Source: Symsagittifera roscoffensis | Lineage: Eukaryota; Xenacoelomorpha; Acoela; Convolutidae | NCBI RefSeq assembly: GCF_963678635.1 | Contig: NC_087062.1 | Coordinates: 14,120,670-14,184,669 of the forward strand | Length of the DNA: 64,000 nucleotides | Direction: 5' to 3' | Shown: positions 60,401-63,795 of the stretch, one piece after another | Layout of the letters: every line of letters starts with the position of its first letter | How positions within the stretch are numbered: the first letter of the stretch is position 1 | Position numbers and translations under genes: made by a program | The notes under the pieces: model-generated | The model's input: only the letters and a program-made list of their open reading frames with translations | Databases searched by the model: none | What the model was told of the DNA's origin: nothing

Positions 60401-62568
60401 TCAGTTTCGAAGAAAAACCGATTGAAAAGTTTGATTTTTGGTCTAATTTTGAACAAATAAGGTGAGCGAGCAGGCTTACTTGTTTTTTTGAACCAAAAGC
60501 ATTTACCGCAAATAATCATTATAATGATTGGAAGGAATTACCTTATTAAAACGCTTTAATTCATGGTTCTCAGAGTTGTCTCAGGTTGTCTCAGTTTCGA
60601 GAAAAACCGGTAAGAAATTTTTAAAATTTAGTCTAAATTTGAGTTCGTAAAGCAATTTTTTCCTGTTAAATGATAGTTTTCTTAGATTAGCTTGTATAAA
60701 AAAAAGTTAGCAAATAAAATTGTCGCCGAAATTTTCTTTACTGCTTGCAAAGTAACCTGTTTCTCCTTTTTTCACTTATTATTATTATAATTCTGAGCTA
60801 CTGATGTATGAACGGATATCATTTCATGCGACGAACGAAATCCCCAACTTAAACCTCAGTGCCGTATGTGCTATTTCCTTGTGATTGAAAAAGCAAGAAC
60901 CTATTCAAAATGAGGAAACATTTATTGAAATCCGTTGATTACTCACCAGGGTTATTGGTGTGATTAAAGTAATCTTCATTCGAGATATTTGATGGCCAGT
61001 TGAGCACGCATTTGTTGCGCAGTACCCCCATGTATAATTGCAGACCGAGGAGAGAGGCCACACAAAGACCGAAGACCATGAGGACCATGACCTCTAGCAG
61101 CATCTTCAGTGCATTTATTAGTGCATTCACTATCGTTCTCAGACCTAAAAGAGGAACACACAAAACATTGCACGTAAGAAAGAGCTCGTAAGTTTGAGGT
61201 AGAAAAAAAACTTCGCATGTATATTTATAAATTGACAGTTTTCGAGCTGATTTAATTATAAATTTTATGAAAACGCATATAATTCAGAAAGAAGATTGTC
61301 ATAAAATTTTTTAACAAGAATTGTAACTTTTTAGGACTGCAAAAGAGATTGAATGTGCTGTCTTAGAGAAAAAAAAACAATTCCAGCGCAACCAGCATCT
61401 TCAACGCATTTATCAGTGCATTCACTATCGTCCTCAGACGATAGCAAGTCAACATTTTATAAATGAGGACGAAAAAAGCGCTGTCAAATTCAAATGAGAG
61501 CTTTTACTCACACATGAGTAAATTTTGCTCACTTGAAAAGTTTTGTCAAATTTTTTTGTCAAAATTTAGTCAAAATTTTGCGAAGCAAGAATCACCAAAA
61601 AAAGAACGAACACCAAAATCTAGGCAATGGCAATTTTTTGAAGTTATATATAAATTTTTGCAAGTTTTAGCAATAGAAACCATATTTGAACAGATCGTAT
61701 GAATGAGTTTTCAACAAATTTCAAGGCTGAACATACATTTTTTCAACGTGTTTTTAAACGTGAAGTATTAATTCAACACTAATAAAAAAAGTTCGATTGA
61801 AAATTTGGGTCAGACATGTGAGAAACTGTCTACGGTCAAAAAATACAGAAACACTCAGAAGTTCAGCTAGTCAATCCGTGTATAAATGGCGGCTTTTAGG
61901 ATGAATTTCGACTAATACATTTTTTTACCTACCGTCAATTTGTACTAAGGGTGTTAAGGTGCATAATTCAGGTGCGGATCTAGGATTTTCTCGAGGGGGG
62001 AACTCAAAGAAAAATCAAAATTGTTGTCGGCATTATTTTATGCCGACGAAATTGATTTTCCGAGCGCTCCCAGAAGACTATACCGACTCTATTTACACAA
62101 ATCTTTCTGTGACGCAGACAATTTGTTGAAAAATTGGTCAAAATGCTATATTTAGCACTTTTTAAAATTTGTTGACCAAAAAGTCGCGTTTTTTTCCCTT
62201 CAAAATTATTTTGTATTGGCGTCAAAGGTGCCTTTAGAAAAAAATAGGGTTGATCGCCGAAAATGGATGTCATCAAAAAGGGACCCACCCCCTAAATCCG
62301 CCAATGGCATACTTCAATGATGAAAAAAGAAATTTTCAAAGAATGCTGAAAAAACTTCAACGCTATTTTGCGGCACGAAAAGAAAAATTTATTCCGTTCA
62401 CTTTTGAACCAAGCCAATGACCGCTGATTAACTACTTGGAGATATATTTTACCTGGAATGATTGATATTGTCTTGAGAGCCCTTAGCACCCTGAAGGTCC
62501 TCAAAGCGGCCACATTGAAGGAGAAGTTGGGATTGGCGCGTGTCGTCTCCAGAACAATAATCACATAT
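14257..62568 (-). CDS. Voltage-gated sodium-channel-like alpha subunit (Nav2-like), 5' partial
   Basis: Membrane channel with four S1-S6 domains, expected to pass Na+ and/or Ca2+ on depolarisation. I identify 24 exon positions: 62453-62568, 60947-61144, 54427-54493, 53178-53319, 52693-52836, 36649-36754, 36367-36419, 35611-35655, 35434-35479, 33689-33754, 32606-32862, 31984-32366, 30993-31360, 30477-30785, 29899-30069, 27317-27528, 26864-26989, 24830-25003, 24320-24469, 23684-23830, one of 19465-19659 or 17983-18177, 17598-17711, 16028-16298, 14257-15416. All junctions are GT-AG and the phases agree, giving 1,672 complete codons plus stop. Present are S4 segments with regular Arg spacing in all four domains, four P-loops, the III-IV linker and an IQ motif near the C-terminus. 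The filter residues are D (I), E (II), E (III), G (IV); sodium channels proper have DEKA and invertebrate Nav2 DEEA. The inactivation triplet is VML, not IFM. The N-terminus and domain I S1-S2 lie beyond position 64000. Exon boundaries are inferred from splice consensus and homology, not from transcripts. Confidence 0.93.
16028..16298 (-). CDS. Channel exon: domain IV S1-S3
   Basis: 271 bp, acceptor TTCTAG, donor GTTCGT (a weak donor). It encodes S1 ([20 protein letters not shown]), S2 ([20 protein letters not shown]) and S3 ([16 protein letters not shown]). Phase 1 at the end fits the next exon starting at 15416. Confidence 0.92.
16526..16650. repeat. hAT-type MITE fragment
   Basis: Starts CAGGGGGTGAATCTAAGG and shares the TTTTGTCGACTATTTTATAGG...CCAAATTGATTCTC block with the family copies at 34449 and 35807. 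Truncated on the right. The rest of this intron, to 17597, shows nothing recognisable. Confidence 0.55.
17598..17711 (-). CDS. Channel exon: III-IV inactivation linker
   Basis: 114 bp in phase 0, acceptor TTCCAG, donor GTGAGT. It encodes [19 protein letters not shown] and [25 protein letters not shown] and KPQK match the conserved Nav linker, so the alignment is unambiguous and places V-M-L where vertebrate channels have I-F-M. Confidence 0.93.
17983..18177 (-). CDS. Channel exon version B: domain III filter and S6
   Basis: 195 bp in phase 0, acceptor CTGTAG, donor GTACTA. It encodes the same [10 protein letters not shown] filter, then an Ala-rich turret ([14 protein letters not shown]), [20 protein letters not shown] and [16 protein letters not shown]. 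Compared with version A, the P-loop start and inner S6 are nearly invariant; differences cluster in the outer vestibule and outer half of S6. Confidence 0.9.
18178..19464. other. Intron between the two alternative S6 exons
   Basis: 1,287 bp of AT-rich sequence separating exon versions A and B. No repeat family or coding segment recognised. It is long enough that steric hindrance between splice sites cannot enforce exclusivity; competing RNA pairing or trans-factors would be needed. Confidence 0.6.
19465..19659 (-). CDS. Channel exon version A: domain III filter and S6
   Basis: 195 bp in phase 0, acceptor ACTAG, donor GTAGTC. It encodes [10 protein letters not shown] (filter Glu), a short Cys-containing turret, [20 protein letters not shown] and [17 protein letters not shown]. 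It is 43/65 identical in protein to version B at 17983-18177, with the same length and phase. Only one of the two can be used without duplicating S6, so alternative, mutually exclusive splicing is inferred. Confidence 0.9.
19660..21796. other. Channel intron, nothing recognised
   Basis: AT-rich intronic sequence before exon version A. No coding segment, RNA gene or repeat shared with the rest of the window was seen. Confidence 0.5.
21797..22855. mobile_element. AT-rich MITE with CCCGCAC inverted termini, split by a second MITE
   Basis: The left end TACCCGCACTCACTAAAAAG is the inverted counterpart of the right end CGTTTTACTGAGTGCGGGTA, with AAAATAAT continuing the match inward. The interior is almost wholly made of TATAATCGATTATAAT-like short palindromes. 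A hAT-type MITE (22127-22497) sits inside. Related ends occur at 48098/48646 and near 56118. Superfamily unassigned; no clear target duplication. Confidence 0.75.
22127..22497. mobile_element. hAT-type MITE, nested copy
   Basis: 371 bp. Ends CAAGGACGGATTTAGG and CATATCCGCTCCTG are imperfect inverted repeats. The flanks GTTTACTG and GTTCACTG form an 8-bp duplication with one mismatch. A long G run starts at 22141. Younger than the AT-rich element it interrupts. Confidence 0.78.
22856..23683. other. Channel intron, nothing recognised
   Basis: AT-rich intronic DNA between the nested MITE and the domain III turret exon. No coding or repeat homology noted. Confidence 0.5.
23684..23830 (-). CDS. 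Channel exon: domain III turret and pore helix
   Basis: 147 bp in phase 0, acceptor CTAAAG, donor GTGAGT. It encodes a Cys-containing turret, then [20 protein letters not shown], the conserved lead-in to the filter. The filter itself lies in the next exon, which exists in two versions. Confidence 0.93.
24320..24469 (-). CDS. Channel exon: domain III S5
   Basis: 150 bp in phase 0, acceptor GCTAG, donor GTATAG. It encodes [20 protein letters not shown], then [20 protein letters not shown] and the start of the turret. Confidence 0.93.
24830..25003 (-). CDS. Channel exon: domain III S3-S4
   Basis: 174 bp in phase 0, acceptor CTCTAG, donor GTATGG. It encodes [18 protein letters not shown] and S4 [20 protein letters not shown], with five evenly spaced Arg. 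Confidence 0.95.
25486..26710. repeat. Cluster of GCTAGTCATACAATTTCACA-like motifs
   Basis: A ~20-bp motif (GCTAGTCAYACAATTTCACA and its inverse ATGACTAGCATTTT) recurs in both orientations at about 25466, 25506, 25540, 26591, 26622 and 26692, often facing a reverse copy across 30-60 bp. Similar AGTCATACATTTC pieces occur at 27870 and GACTAGCATTTTTGG at 28673. It lies in the introns around the domain III S2 exon. Nature unknown; a degraded palindromic element family is likeliest. Confidence 0.6.
26420..26495 (-). repeat. Dispersed ~530-bp repeat, end fragment
   Basis: Inverted copy of the hairpin end: GGCAGTCG...CAGGGCTTTGCCCTGATACCAGCAGTCTTGTT. The hairpin stem stays paired although its loop differs from other copies. 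Confidence 0.6.
26864..26989 (-). CDS. Channel exon: domain III S1-S2 loop and S2
   Basis: 126 bp in phase 0, acceptor TTTCAG, donor GTAAAA. It encodes [20 protein letters not shown] and S2 ([20 protein letters not shown]). AFEDIYL.RP is a strongly conserved sodium-channel signature. Confidence 0.94.
27317..27528 (-). CDS. Channel exon: end of II-III linker and domain III S1
   Basis: 212 bp, acceptor TTTTAG, donor GTGAGA. An acidic run ([12 protein letters not shown]) is followed by a Cys/Arg-rich pre-S1 ([20 protein letters not shown]) and S1. Completing the first codon with the previous exon's leftover A gives Lys. Confidence 0.9.
27975..28585 (+). repeat. Dispersed ~600-bp repeat with TGCTCGCTCG core
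   Basis: Begins GGTTACTGTGCAAGTAGCACAGAATGTTCCGACC and contains GACTGCTCGCTTGCTTTATT. It ends near ACACACCCGAATACAAAGTT...ATGGTCGGAGCAAAAATG. The same order is seen at 58985-59605. Noncoding. Confidence 0.65.
28600..29898. other. Channel intron, mostly featureless
   Basis: Apart from the 24-base exon echo at 29286-29309 and a nine-base G run near 29618, nothing recognisable. Confidence 0.45.
29286..29309 (-). pseudogene. Tiny relic of the II-III linker exon
   Basis: 23 of 24 bases equal 30019-30042 inside the neighbouring exon. The one difference is silent in the exon's frame (Pro codon), so NRFSPIK would be conserved. No splice sites or further homology surround it. Probably a remnant of a local duplication. 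Confidence 0.4.
29899..30069 (-). CDS. Channel exon: II-III linker, second part
   Basis: 171 bp, acceptor GGCAG, donor GTAAGA. It encodes [20 protein letters not shown] and a Lys-rich end (DTKKKK). A 24-base piece (30019-30042) is echoed at 29286-29309. Confidence 0.78.
30477..30785 (-). CDS. Channel exon: II-III linker, first part
   Basis: 309 bp, acceptor TTTAG after a T tract, donor GTTAGA. It encodes a charged helical stretch ([19 protein letters not shown]), then a Ser/Gly/Asn-rich segment and [14 protein letters not shown]. Low complexity and cytoplasmic, as expected. Phase 1 on both sides. Confidence 0.82.
30993..31360 (-). CDS. Channel exon: domain II P-loop and S6, filter Glu
   Basis: 368 bp, acceptor TTGTAG, donor GTAAAG. 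It encodes [20 protein letters not shown]: the filter residue is the Glu of CGEWIE. S6 follows ([18 protein letters not shown]), then a Gln/Arg/Lys-rich start of the II-III linker. Confidence 0.95.
31984..32366 (-). CDS. Channel exon: domain II S2-S5
   Basis: 383 bp, acceptor TTTAG, donor GTAAGC, phase 0 to 2. It encodes S2 ([18 protein letters not shown]), S3 ([18 protein letters not shown]), S4 ([16 protein letters not shown]) and S5 ([20 protein letters not shown]). The S4 carries the usual domain II Arg/Lys series. Confidence 0.95.
32606..32862 (-). CDS. Channel exon: domain II S1
   Basis: 257 bp, acceptor TTTAG, donor GTCGGT. It encodes a Cys-rich MWCCGPLC...CCKCCGP stretch, then [20 protein letters not shown] and S1 ([19 protein letters not shown]). 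The Cys-rich patch before domain II S1 is a known sodium-channel feature. Confidence 0.92.
32863..33688. other. Channel intron, nothing recognised
   Basis: AT-rich intron before domain II S1; no coding segment or shared repeat. Confidence 0.45.
33689..33754 (-). CDS. Channel exon: end of the I-II linker
   Basis: 66 bp, acceptor TTTAAG, donor GTACTT. It encodes [21 protein letters not shown]. Phases on both sides agree (1 and 1). Assigned by splice sites and frame. Confidence 0.65.
34160..34300. repeat. hAT-type MITE fragment
   Basis: Contains GCAGGGAGTGGGAGGGGCAGACGCC and the family's CTGACCCAAAGGGTCCCTCTTTGTACATTTTTGAGTTATCC block. One terminus only. Confidence 0.5.
34449..34934. mobile_element. 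hAT-type MITE, best-preserved copy
   Basis: 486 bp with inverted termini AGGGGCGGATCTAGGATTTT and CCCCTAAATCCGCCCCT. Flanks CAATAATG and CATTAATG form an 8-bp target duplication with one mismatch. An internal GGTCGACC palindrome region and several G or C homopolymers are present. 8-bp duplications with CAGGGGCGG-like ends are typical of the hAT superfamily; no transposase is encoded. Confidence 0.82.
35434..35479 (-). CDS. Channel micro-exon in the I-II linker, acidic
   Basis: 46 bp, acceptor TTTAG, donor GTAAGA, phase 0 to 1. It encodes [15 protein letters not shown], strongly acidic right after the basic micro-exon. Confidence 0.65.
35611..35655 (-). CDS. Channel micro-exon in the I-II linker, basic
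   Basis: 45 bp in phase 0, acceptor TTTAG (an alternative AG three bases further in), donor GTAATT. It encodes [15 protein letters not shown], a basic segment with a possible phosphorylation site (RKKKK near Ser). Confidence 0.65.
35807..36245. mobile_element. hAT-type MITE between linker micro-exons
   Basis: 439 bp. Ends CAGAGGTGGATTTAGG and AAGATCCGCCCTA. Flanks AAGTCAAT and CAGTCAAT (8 bp, one mismatch). Sits in the 711-bp intron between the 53-bp and 45-bp channel exons. Confidence 0.78.
36367..36419 (-). CDS. Channel micro-exon in the I-II linker
   Basis: 53 bp between TTTCAG and GTAAGT. It encodes [17 protein letters not shown]. Phase fits both neighbours. No homology of its own; assigned from splice sites, frame continuity and position. 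Confidence 0.7.
36649..36754 (-). CDS. Channel exon: start of the I-II linker
   Basis: 106 bp, acceptor TTCTAG, donor GTAACT. It encodes [20 protein letters not shown] followed by a Ser/Pro-rich end; a charged helix after S6 is typical of Nav channels. It starts in phase 0, matching the S6 exon, and ends in phase 1. Confidence 0.85.
36990..37130 (-). repeat. Fragment of the TGCTCGCTCG-type dispersed repeat
   Basis: Inverse of the AAACACACCCGAATACAAAGTTCC block (here GGAGGGAACTTTGTATTCGGGAGTGTTTTAG). The rest of the stretch to 37784 shows nothing else. Confidence 0.5.
37794..38467 (+). pseudogene. S28-like peptidase pseudogene fragment (two exons)
   Basis: Near-identical at DNA level to exons 3 and 4 and the intervening intron of the intact gene at 39206-42141 (40033-40729), so it is a partial segmental duplicate. 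Lesions: a 19-bp deletion at the start of the exon-3 copy removes the AIFIEHR region; the exon-4 acceptor AG is changed (ACAAATG for ACAGGTG); an inserted A in the exon-4 copy creates an in-frame TAA; the donor after exon 4 is altered. The Phe-for-Ser change at the nucleophile position (FGSFYGG) is already present. No other exons are found around it. Confidence 0.88.
38548..38815. repeat. Fragment of the TGCTCGCTCG-type dispersed repeat
   Basis: CCTGCTCGCTCGTATTATTTGC, AACACACCCGAACACATAAT and GGTCGGAACAAAAAAATT in order, followed by an inverted copy of the other terminus (ACATTCTGTGCTACTTGAACAGCAACC). Confidence 0.6.
39206..42141 (+). CDS. S28 family (prolylcarboxypeptidase/PRSS16-like) protein 1, likely pseudoenzyme
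   Basis: Six exons: 39206-39264, 39561-39858, 40033-40200, 40553-40729, 41025-41454, 41762-42141. They join in frame to 503 residues, the usual S28 length. A hydrophobic start ([16 protein letters not shown]) suggests a secreted or lysosomal product. S28 enzymes are serine carboxy/aminopeptidases cleaving after Pro or acting in lysosomes. Family landmarks: DHYG then [38 protein letters not shown], and [12 protein letters not shown] with the catalytic Asp. At the nucleophile elbow, where PRCP/PRSS16 have GGSYGG or GGSYAG, this protein has GSFYGG: Phe sits at the Ser position. The His site (GAHHLDL in the family) reads GASQGLDL, so His is lost too. Hydrolase activity is unlikely. ATTAAA at 42169-42174 is a plausible poly(A) signal. 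The gene lies antisense inside a channel intron. Confidence 0.9.
42175..43089. other. Sequence after S28 gene 1, nothing recognised
   Basis: No coding exon or repeat identified on either strand. Confidence 0.45.
43090..43340. repeat. hAT-type MITE fragment
   Basis: Starts CAGGGGCGGATATAGGATTTTCTCGAG and shares the AGTTTTGTCAG...GTCGATCAAATTC block. The right terminus is not found. A CCCC-rich segment with repeated TAACCCC pieces follows to about 43465 and resembles, in inverse, the GGGGTTA-rich stretch at 45890-46020. Confidence 0.6.
44209..44409. repeat. Two tandem copies of a ~101-bp unit
   Basis: AAACATGCATAATATTCTGCAC opens each unit (44209 and 44310). Both continue with a GAGCAACAGG-like block, a TTTTTCCTTTTTGTAAAT block and GCGTTATAAAA. 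A shorter degraded start precedes at about 44165. Confidence 0.85.
44439..45600 (-). pseudogene. FLYWCH/MULE-type transposase relic
   Basis: Broken minus-strand frames in the order expected for FLYWCH-MULE transposases. 45385-45597 has a [15 protein letters not shown] piece, like the FLYWCH zinc-finger core. 44849-45073 has [20 protein letters not shown] and [13 protein letters not shown], the MULE core with the DFE-type Asp. 44683-44877 has the following helix ([17 protein letters not shown]). 44439-44702 has [11 protein letters not shown], the R-T-N-x-x-E-G-W-H motif with the catalytic Glu. Frame breaks and no visible terminal inverted repeats: an inactive remnant, on the same strand as the channel gene but unrelated to it. 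Confidence 0.75.
45855..46050. repeat. GGGGTTA-rich degenerate repeat stretch
   Basis: Recurrent GGGGTTAAAT/GGGGTTATC pieces over about 170 bp, inverse to the CCCC-rich segment at 43380-43470. Origin unclear; possibly arms of one old element flanking the transposase relic. Confidence 0.45.
46565..46830. repeat. hAT-type MITE, right-truncated
   Basis: CAGGCGCGGGTCTAGGAATTTC start, then the TTGTCGACTTTTTCTTAGATCGACCAATTTGATTTTC and AAAAAAGGC...AAAAATTGCG blocks of the family in the same order as at 34449. No right terminus. Confidence 0.6.
46831..48097. other. Intron DNA, nothing recognised
   Basis: AT-rich, no coding segment, RNA gene or repeat shared with the rest of the window. Confidence 0.45.
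48098..48646. mobile_element. AT-rich MITE with CCCGCAC termini, second copy
   Basis: Left end TACCCGCACTGAAAGCC, right end GGCTCGGTGCGGGTG, an imperfect inverted pair like that at 21797/22855. The interior has TATAATCGATTATAAT palindromes and a short tandem CCCCTCCCCAGTTTACTTTAC array (about 48424-48480). Confidence 0.65.
48794..48872 (+). repeat. tRNA-like sequence, possibly a SINE head
   Basis: GTGACGTCTCCGCCTCTCAATCAAAAGG followed by GTTCGAGGCCC resembles the anticodon-arm to T-arm part of a tRNA with a box B-like GTTCGA. The acceptor and D arms do not fold convincingly, so it is not called a tRNA gene. Confidence 0.4.
48876..49413. other. Upstream flank of S28 gene 2
   Basis: About 540 bp without recognisable coding or repeat content; the promoter should be here but no TATA box is convincingly placed. 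Confidence 0.4.
49414..51989 (+). CDS. S28 family (prolylcarboxypeptidase/PRSS16-like) protein 2, atypical nucleophile
   Basis: Five exons: 49414-49472, 49733-50048, 50363-50707, 50972-51407, 51610-51989, joining to 511 residues. Signal peptide [20 protein letters not shown]. Landmarks: [59 protein letters not shown], a Cys-containing lid region, [12 protein letters not shown] (catalytic Asp kept) and GASHGLDL (His kept). The nucleophile elbow reads GSFYAG where PRSS16 has GGSYAG, so Phe again occupies the Ser position. Exon 3 covers what is exons 3 plus 4 in the first gene, so one intron differs. Intron 4 has a GC donor (CCAG/GCAAGT), required by phase. AATAAA at 52041-52046. Located antisense in the same channel intron as gene 1, 7.3 kb downstream of it. 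Confidence 0.92.
52160..52372. repeat. Inverted cluster of ATTTCGCCCCT motifs
   Basis: At least five ATTTCGCCCC/ATTTCACCCC units on the left (52162-52250) face at least four AGGGGCGAAAT/GGGGTGAAA units on the right (52297-52367) around a short centre with TAGTTAACTGTGTAGTTAGTTAG. The RNA or DNA could fold into a long, slippable hairpin. It lies 170 bp past the end of S28 gene 2 and 320 bp from the channel's domain I S6 exon. Confidence 0.8.
52693..52836 (-). CDS. Channel exon: domain I S6
   Basis: 144 bp in phase 0, acceptor AACAG, donor GTCAGT. It encodes [20 protein letters not shown] then [19 protein letters not shown], the classic domain I S6 with its post-S6 acidic stretch. The next intron (36755-52692, 15.9 kb) hosts the S28 genes on the other strand. 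Confidence 0.93.
53178..53319 (-). CDS. Channel exon: domain I P-loop, filter Asp
   Basis: 142 bp, acceptor GTGTAG, donor GTGAGT. It encodes [20 protein letters not shown] then [25 protein letters not shown]. The filter residue is the Asp of TLDYWENLY, followed by an aromatic Tyr. Conserved Cys and the [10 protein letters not shown] block are typical of Nav channels. Confidence 0.93.
54427..54493 (-). CDS. Channel exon: domain I extracellular turret, first part
   Basis: 67 bp between TTTTAG and GTAGGC, phase 1 to phase 2. It encodes [22 protein letters not shown], matching the variable S5-P loop with the conserved LCGN-like Cys of sodium channels. Intron 2 upstream is 6.5 kb and repeat-rich. 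Confidence 0.85.
54888..55365 (+). repeat. Dispersed ~530-bp repeat, diverged copy
   Basis: Starts GGCTGCTCGTTTGTCAGGGCAAAGCCCTG, continues with the CACGC, GCAAAATATCGCAC and CCCCGTAACTTCGCG landmarks, and ends near CAAAATTCGGAGCAATA. A second partial copy ends immediately before it (54720-54817). Confidence 0.7.
55366..57885. other. Channel intron 2, mostly unassigned
   Basis: TATAATCAATTATAAT palindromes at 55660-55710 and a GTGCGGGTAG end near 56118 suggest a third, degraded AT-rich MITE. A 17-base G run lies near 55940. Otherwise no coding segment or known repeat. Confidence 0.45.
57886..58155 (+). repeat. Dispersed ~530-bp repeat, internally deleted copy
   Basis: Both ends are present (CAAGACTGCTGTTCTCAGGACAAAGCCCTG and ACCACCCCGAGCATAAATTC...GAAAGTCGGAACAAAA), but the middle is reduced to under half length. 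Confidence 0.65.
58985..59605 (+). repeat. Dispersed ~600-bp repeat with TGCTCGCTCG core
   Basis: GGTTACTCTGCCAGCAGCACAGAATCTTCGGGAC start, CCTGCTCGCTCGCTTTATTTGC core and CACACCCCGAATACAAAGTT end, collinear with 27975-28585. Confidence 0.65.
60236..60476 (-). repeat. Inverted fragment of the TGCTCGCTCG-type repeat
   Basis: GGAGGAACTTTAAATTCGG ... CACGCAAAATCAGGTGCC ... AAATAAGGTGAGCGAGCAGG, the reverse order of the copy at 59369-59605. The pair could form an inverted repeat spanning about 1.1 kb in intron 2. Confidence 0.6.
60947..61144 (-). CDS. Channel exon: domain I S4-S5 linker, S5 and start of the turret
   Basis: 198 bp, acceptor TTTTAG, donor GTGAGT. It encodes [19 protein letters not shown], the S5 helix ending LGLQLYMG, then LRNKCVLNW and an Asn-rich extracellular stretch. 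The first 47 bases have a near-identical relic copy 294 bp upstream in the gene (61393-61439). Confidence 0.92.
61393..61439 (-). pseudogene. Relic of the domain I S4-S5 exon start
   Basis: 43 of 47 bases match the start of the exon at 60947-61144. All four differences are silent, so both encode [15 protein letters not shown]. The AG acceptor is lost (TATC replaces TTAG before GTCTG), and homology stops after ATGCTG, where the sequence runs into a T tract and stop codons. It looks like the remnant of a tandemly duplicated exon, possibly once an alternative exon. Confidence 0.75.
61969..62306. mobile_element. hAT-type MITE close to the domain I S3-S4 exon
   Basis: 338 bp with ends CAGGTGCGGATCTAGG and CCTAAATCCGCCAATG. 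Flanks GCATAATT and GCATACTT (8 bp, one mismatch). Internal blocks are collinear with the copy at 34449. Confidence 0.8.
62453..62568 (-). CDS. Channel exon: domain I S3-S4 voltage sensor
   Basis: 116 bp between a TTATAG acceptor and a GTAAAA donor. It encodes [17 protein letters not shown] then [19 protein letters not shown], the highly conserved domain I S4 with its Arg/Lys ladder. It ends in phase 1 (one base left over). This is the most 5' channel exon visible in the window. Confidence 0.92.
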
Positions 62569-63268
62569 CTATAAGCAAAACAATATTAAAGTGAGAAATG
62601 TCAGAGAAACAGAAGTCATCAACAAACCAAAGGTCAGTGACATTCTAAAAAAAGGTACACAGAACGGCAATAATGATTGGCTGACAAATTTTTTGGAAGA
62701 ATTTTGAAAATGTTGCTCTCAAATATAAATGAAGTTTCAAATGACCCTGAAAAATGAAACTTTTCGATCAAAAAATCCCAAAAGCACCCGGGTACATGAA
62801 TAAACGCAGAGTTCAAAATAAAATGGAACGTTAGCGCTTAGATCATCTGCATTATGTTTTACCAGCGGCGTGAAATTTTAGGGAACAGCGAGTTTATAAA
62901 AGCTGTAATGTCATGTAAGATCATTGATGATATATCAGCACAGATGGCAGATTCAAATTAAATAGCTGGATTGTTTTTTCTTATACTTCGGATTTTAGTA
63001 ATCTACACTAGTGGACAAAATGAACAGCATATCTATGCTTTTATCTCTGAGAGGTGTATTTTTATCGACAATTTGGGACAACATTTACTTTGAATTTAAT
63101 CAAACTTTTTGCACCACCGACTAACAGCACGACCTGAAAAAGTTTCTCTGAAGTCTCAGGTTGTGATTTGAAACACTTAGGAGTGTTTTTTGGGTCTGAA
63201 CATCCAGTCATCACCATTTGTAGTAAGTTTGTTTTCCAACGGTGTTAAATTATCAGAAACAAAAGAAA
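62569..63268. other. Channel intron, nothing recognised
   Basis: The intron upstream of the first visible channel exon. No exon for domain I S1-S2 was found here or in the remaining sequence to 64000. Confidence 0.5.
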
Positions 63269-63795
63269 CAAGACTGCTCGTATCAGGGCGAGGCCCTGAA
63301 TGTTCCGACTGCCTTTTAAGGTTTTATGGAGCAGTAATAACATCAAAAACTAAATGTAATAAAAATAAAATGAAAATTTTTTTTTCTAAAATTTGAAATT
63401 TTTTATGAAAATCATCACCCCACACGCCATATAAAGTACGAAAAGATAGGTTACGCTCCTTGTAACAAATCAATTATGGCAAATAAGCTTCTTTCAACCA
63501 ATTTGGAACAATTTTAAGACGGATTAACTCTCCGCTTACGCGTTAATATATCGCGAGTTAATTGTCCCAAATTGGCCAAAATGGCAATCTTTAAACCCCC
63601 ATAACTTTACGAAAAAGGATCACAGGTAAAATATCTTTTCGAATTTGAATTCAGGACAACAATAGCTTTCGAATGATATAAAATTATTCCGTCAAAAATG
63701 GCTAGTTAAGAAGTCGAAATTCGTCTGAAGAAAAAAAAACCCACCCCGAGCACAAATATTCCGTTACTTTCGTATCGAAAGTCGGAACAATGAGG
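63269..63795 (+). repeat. Dispersed ~530-bp repeat, well-preserved copy
   Basis: Full-length match to 13296-13826: CAAGACTGCTCGTATCAGGGC with hairpin CAGGGC-GAG-GCCCTG, then the same landmarks, ending GAAAGTCGGAACAAT. Confidence 0.82.
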
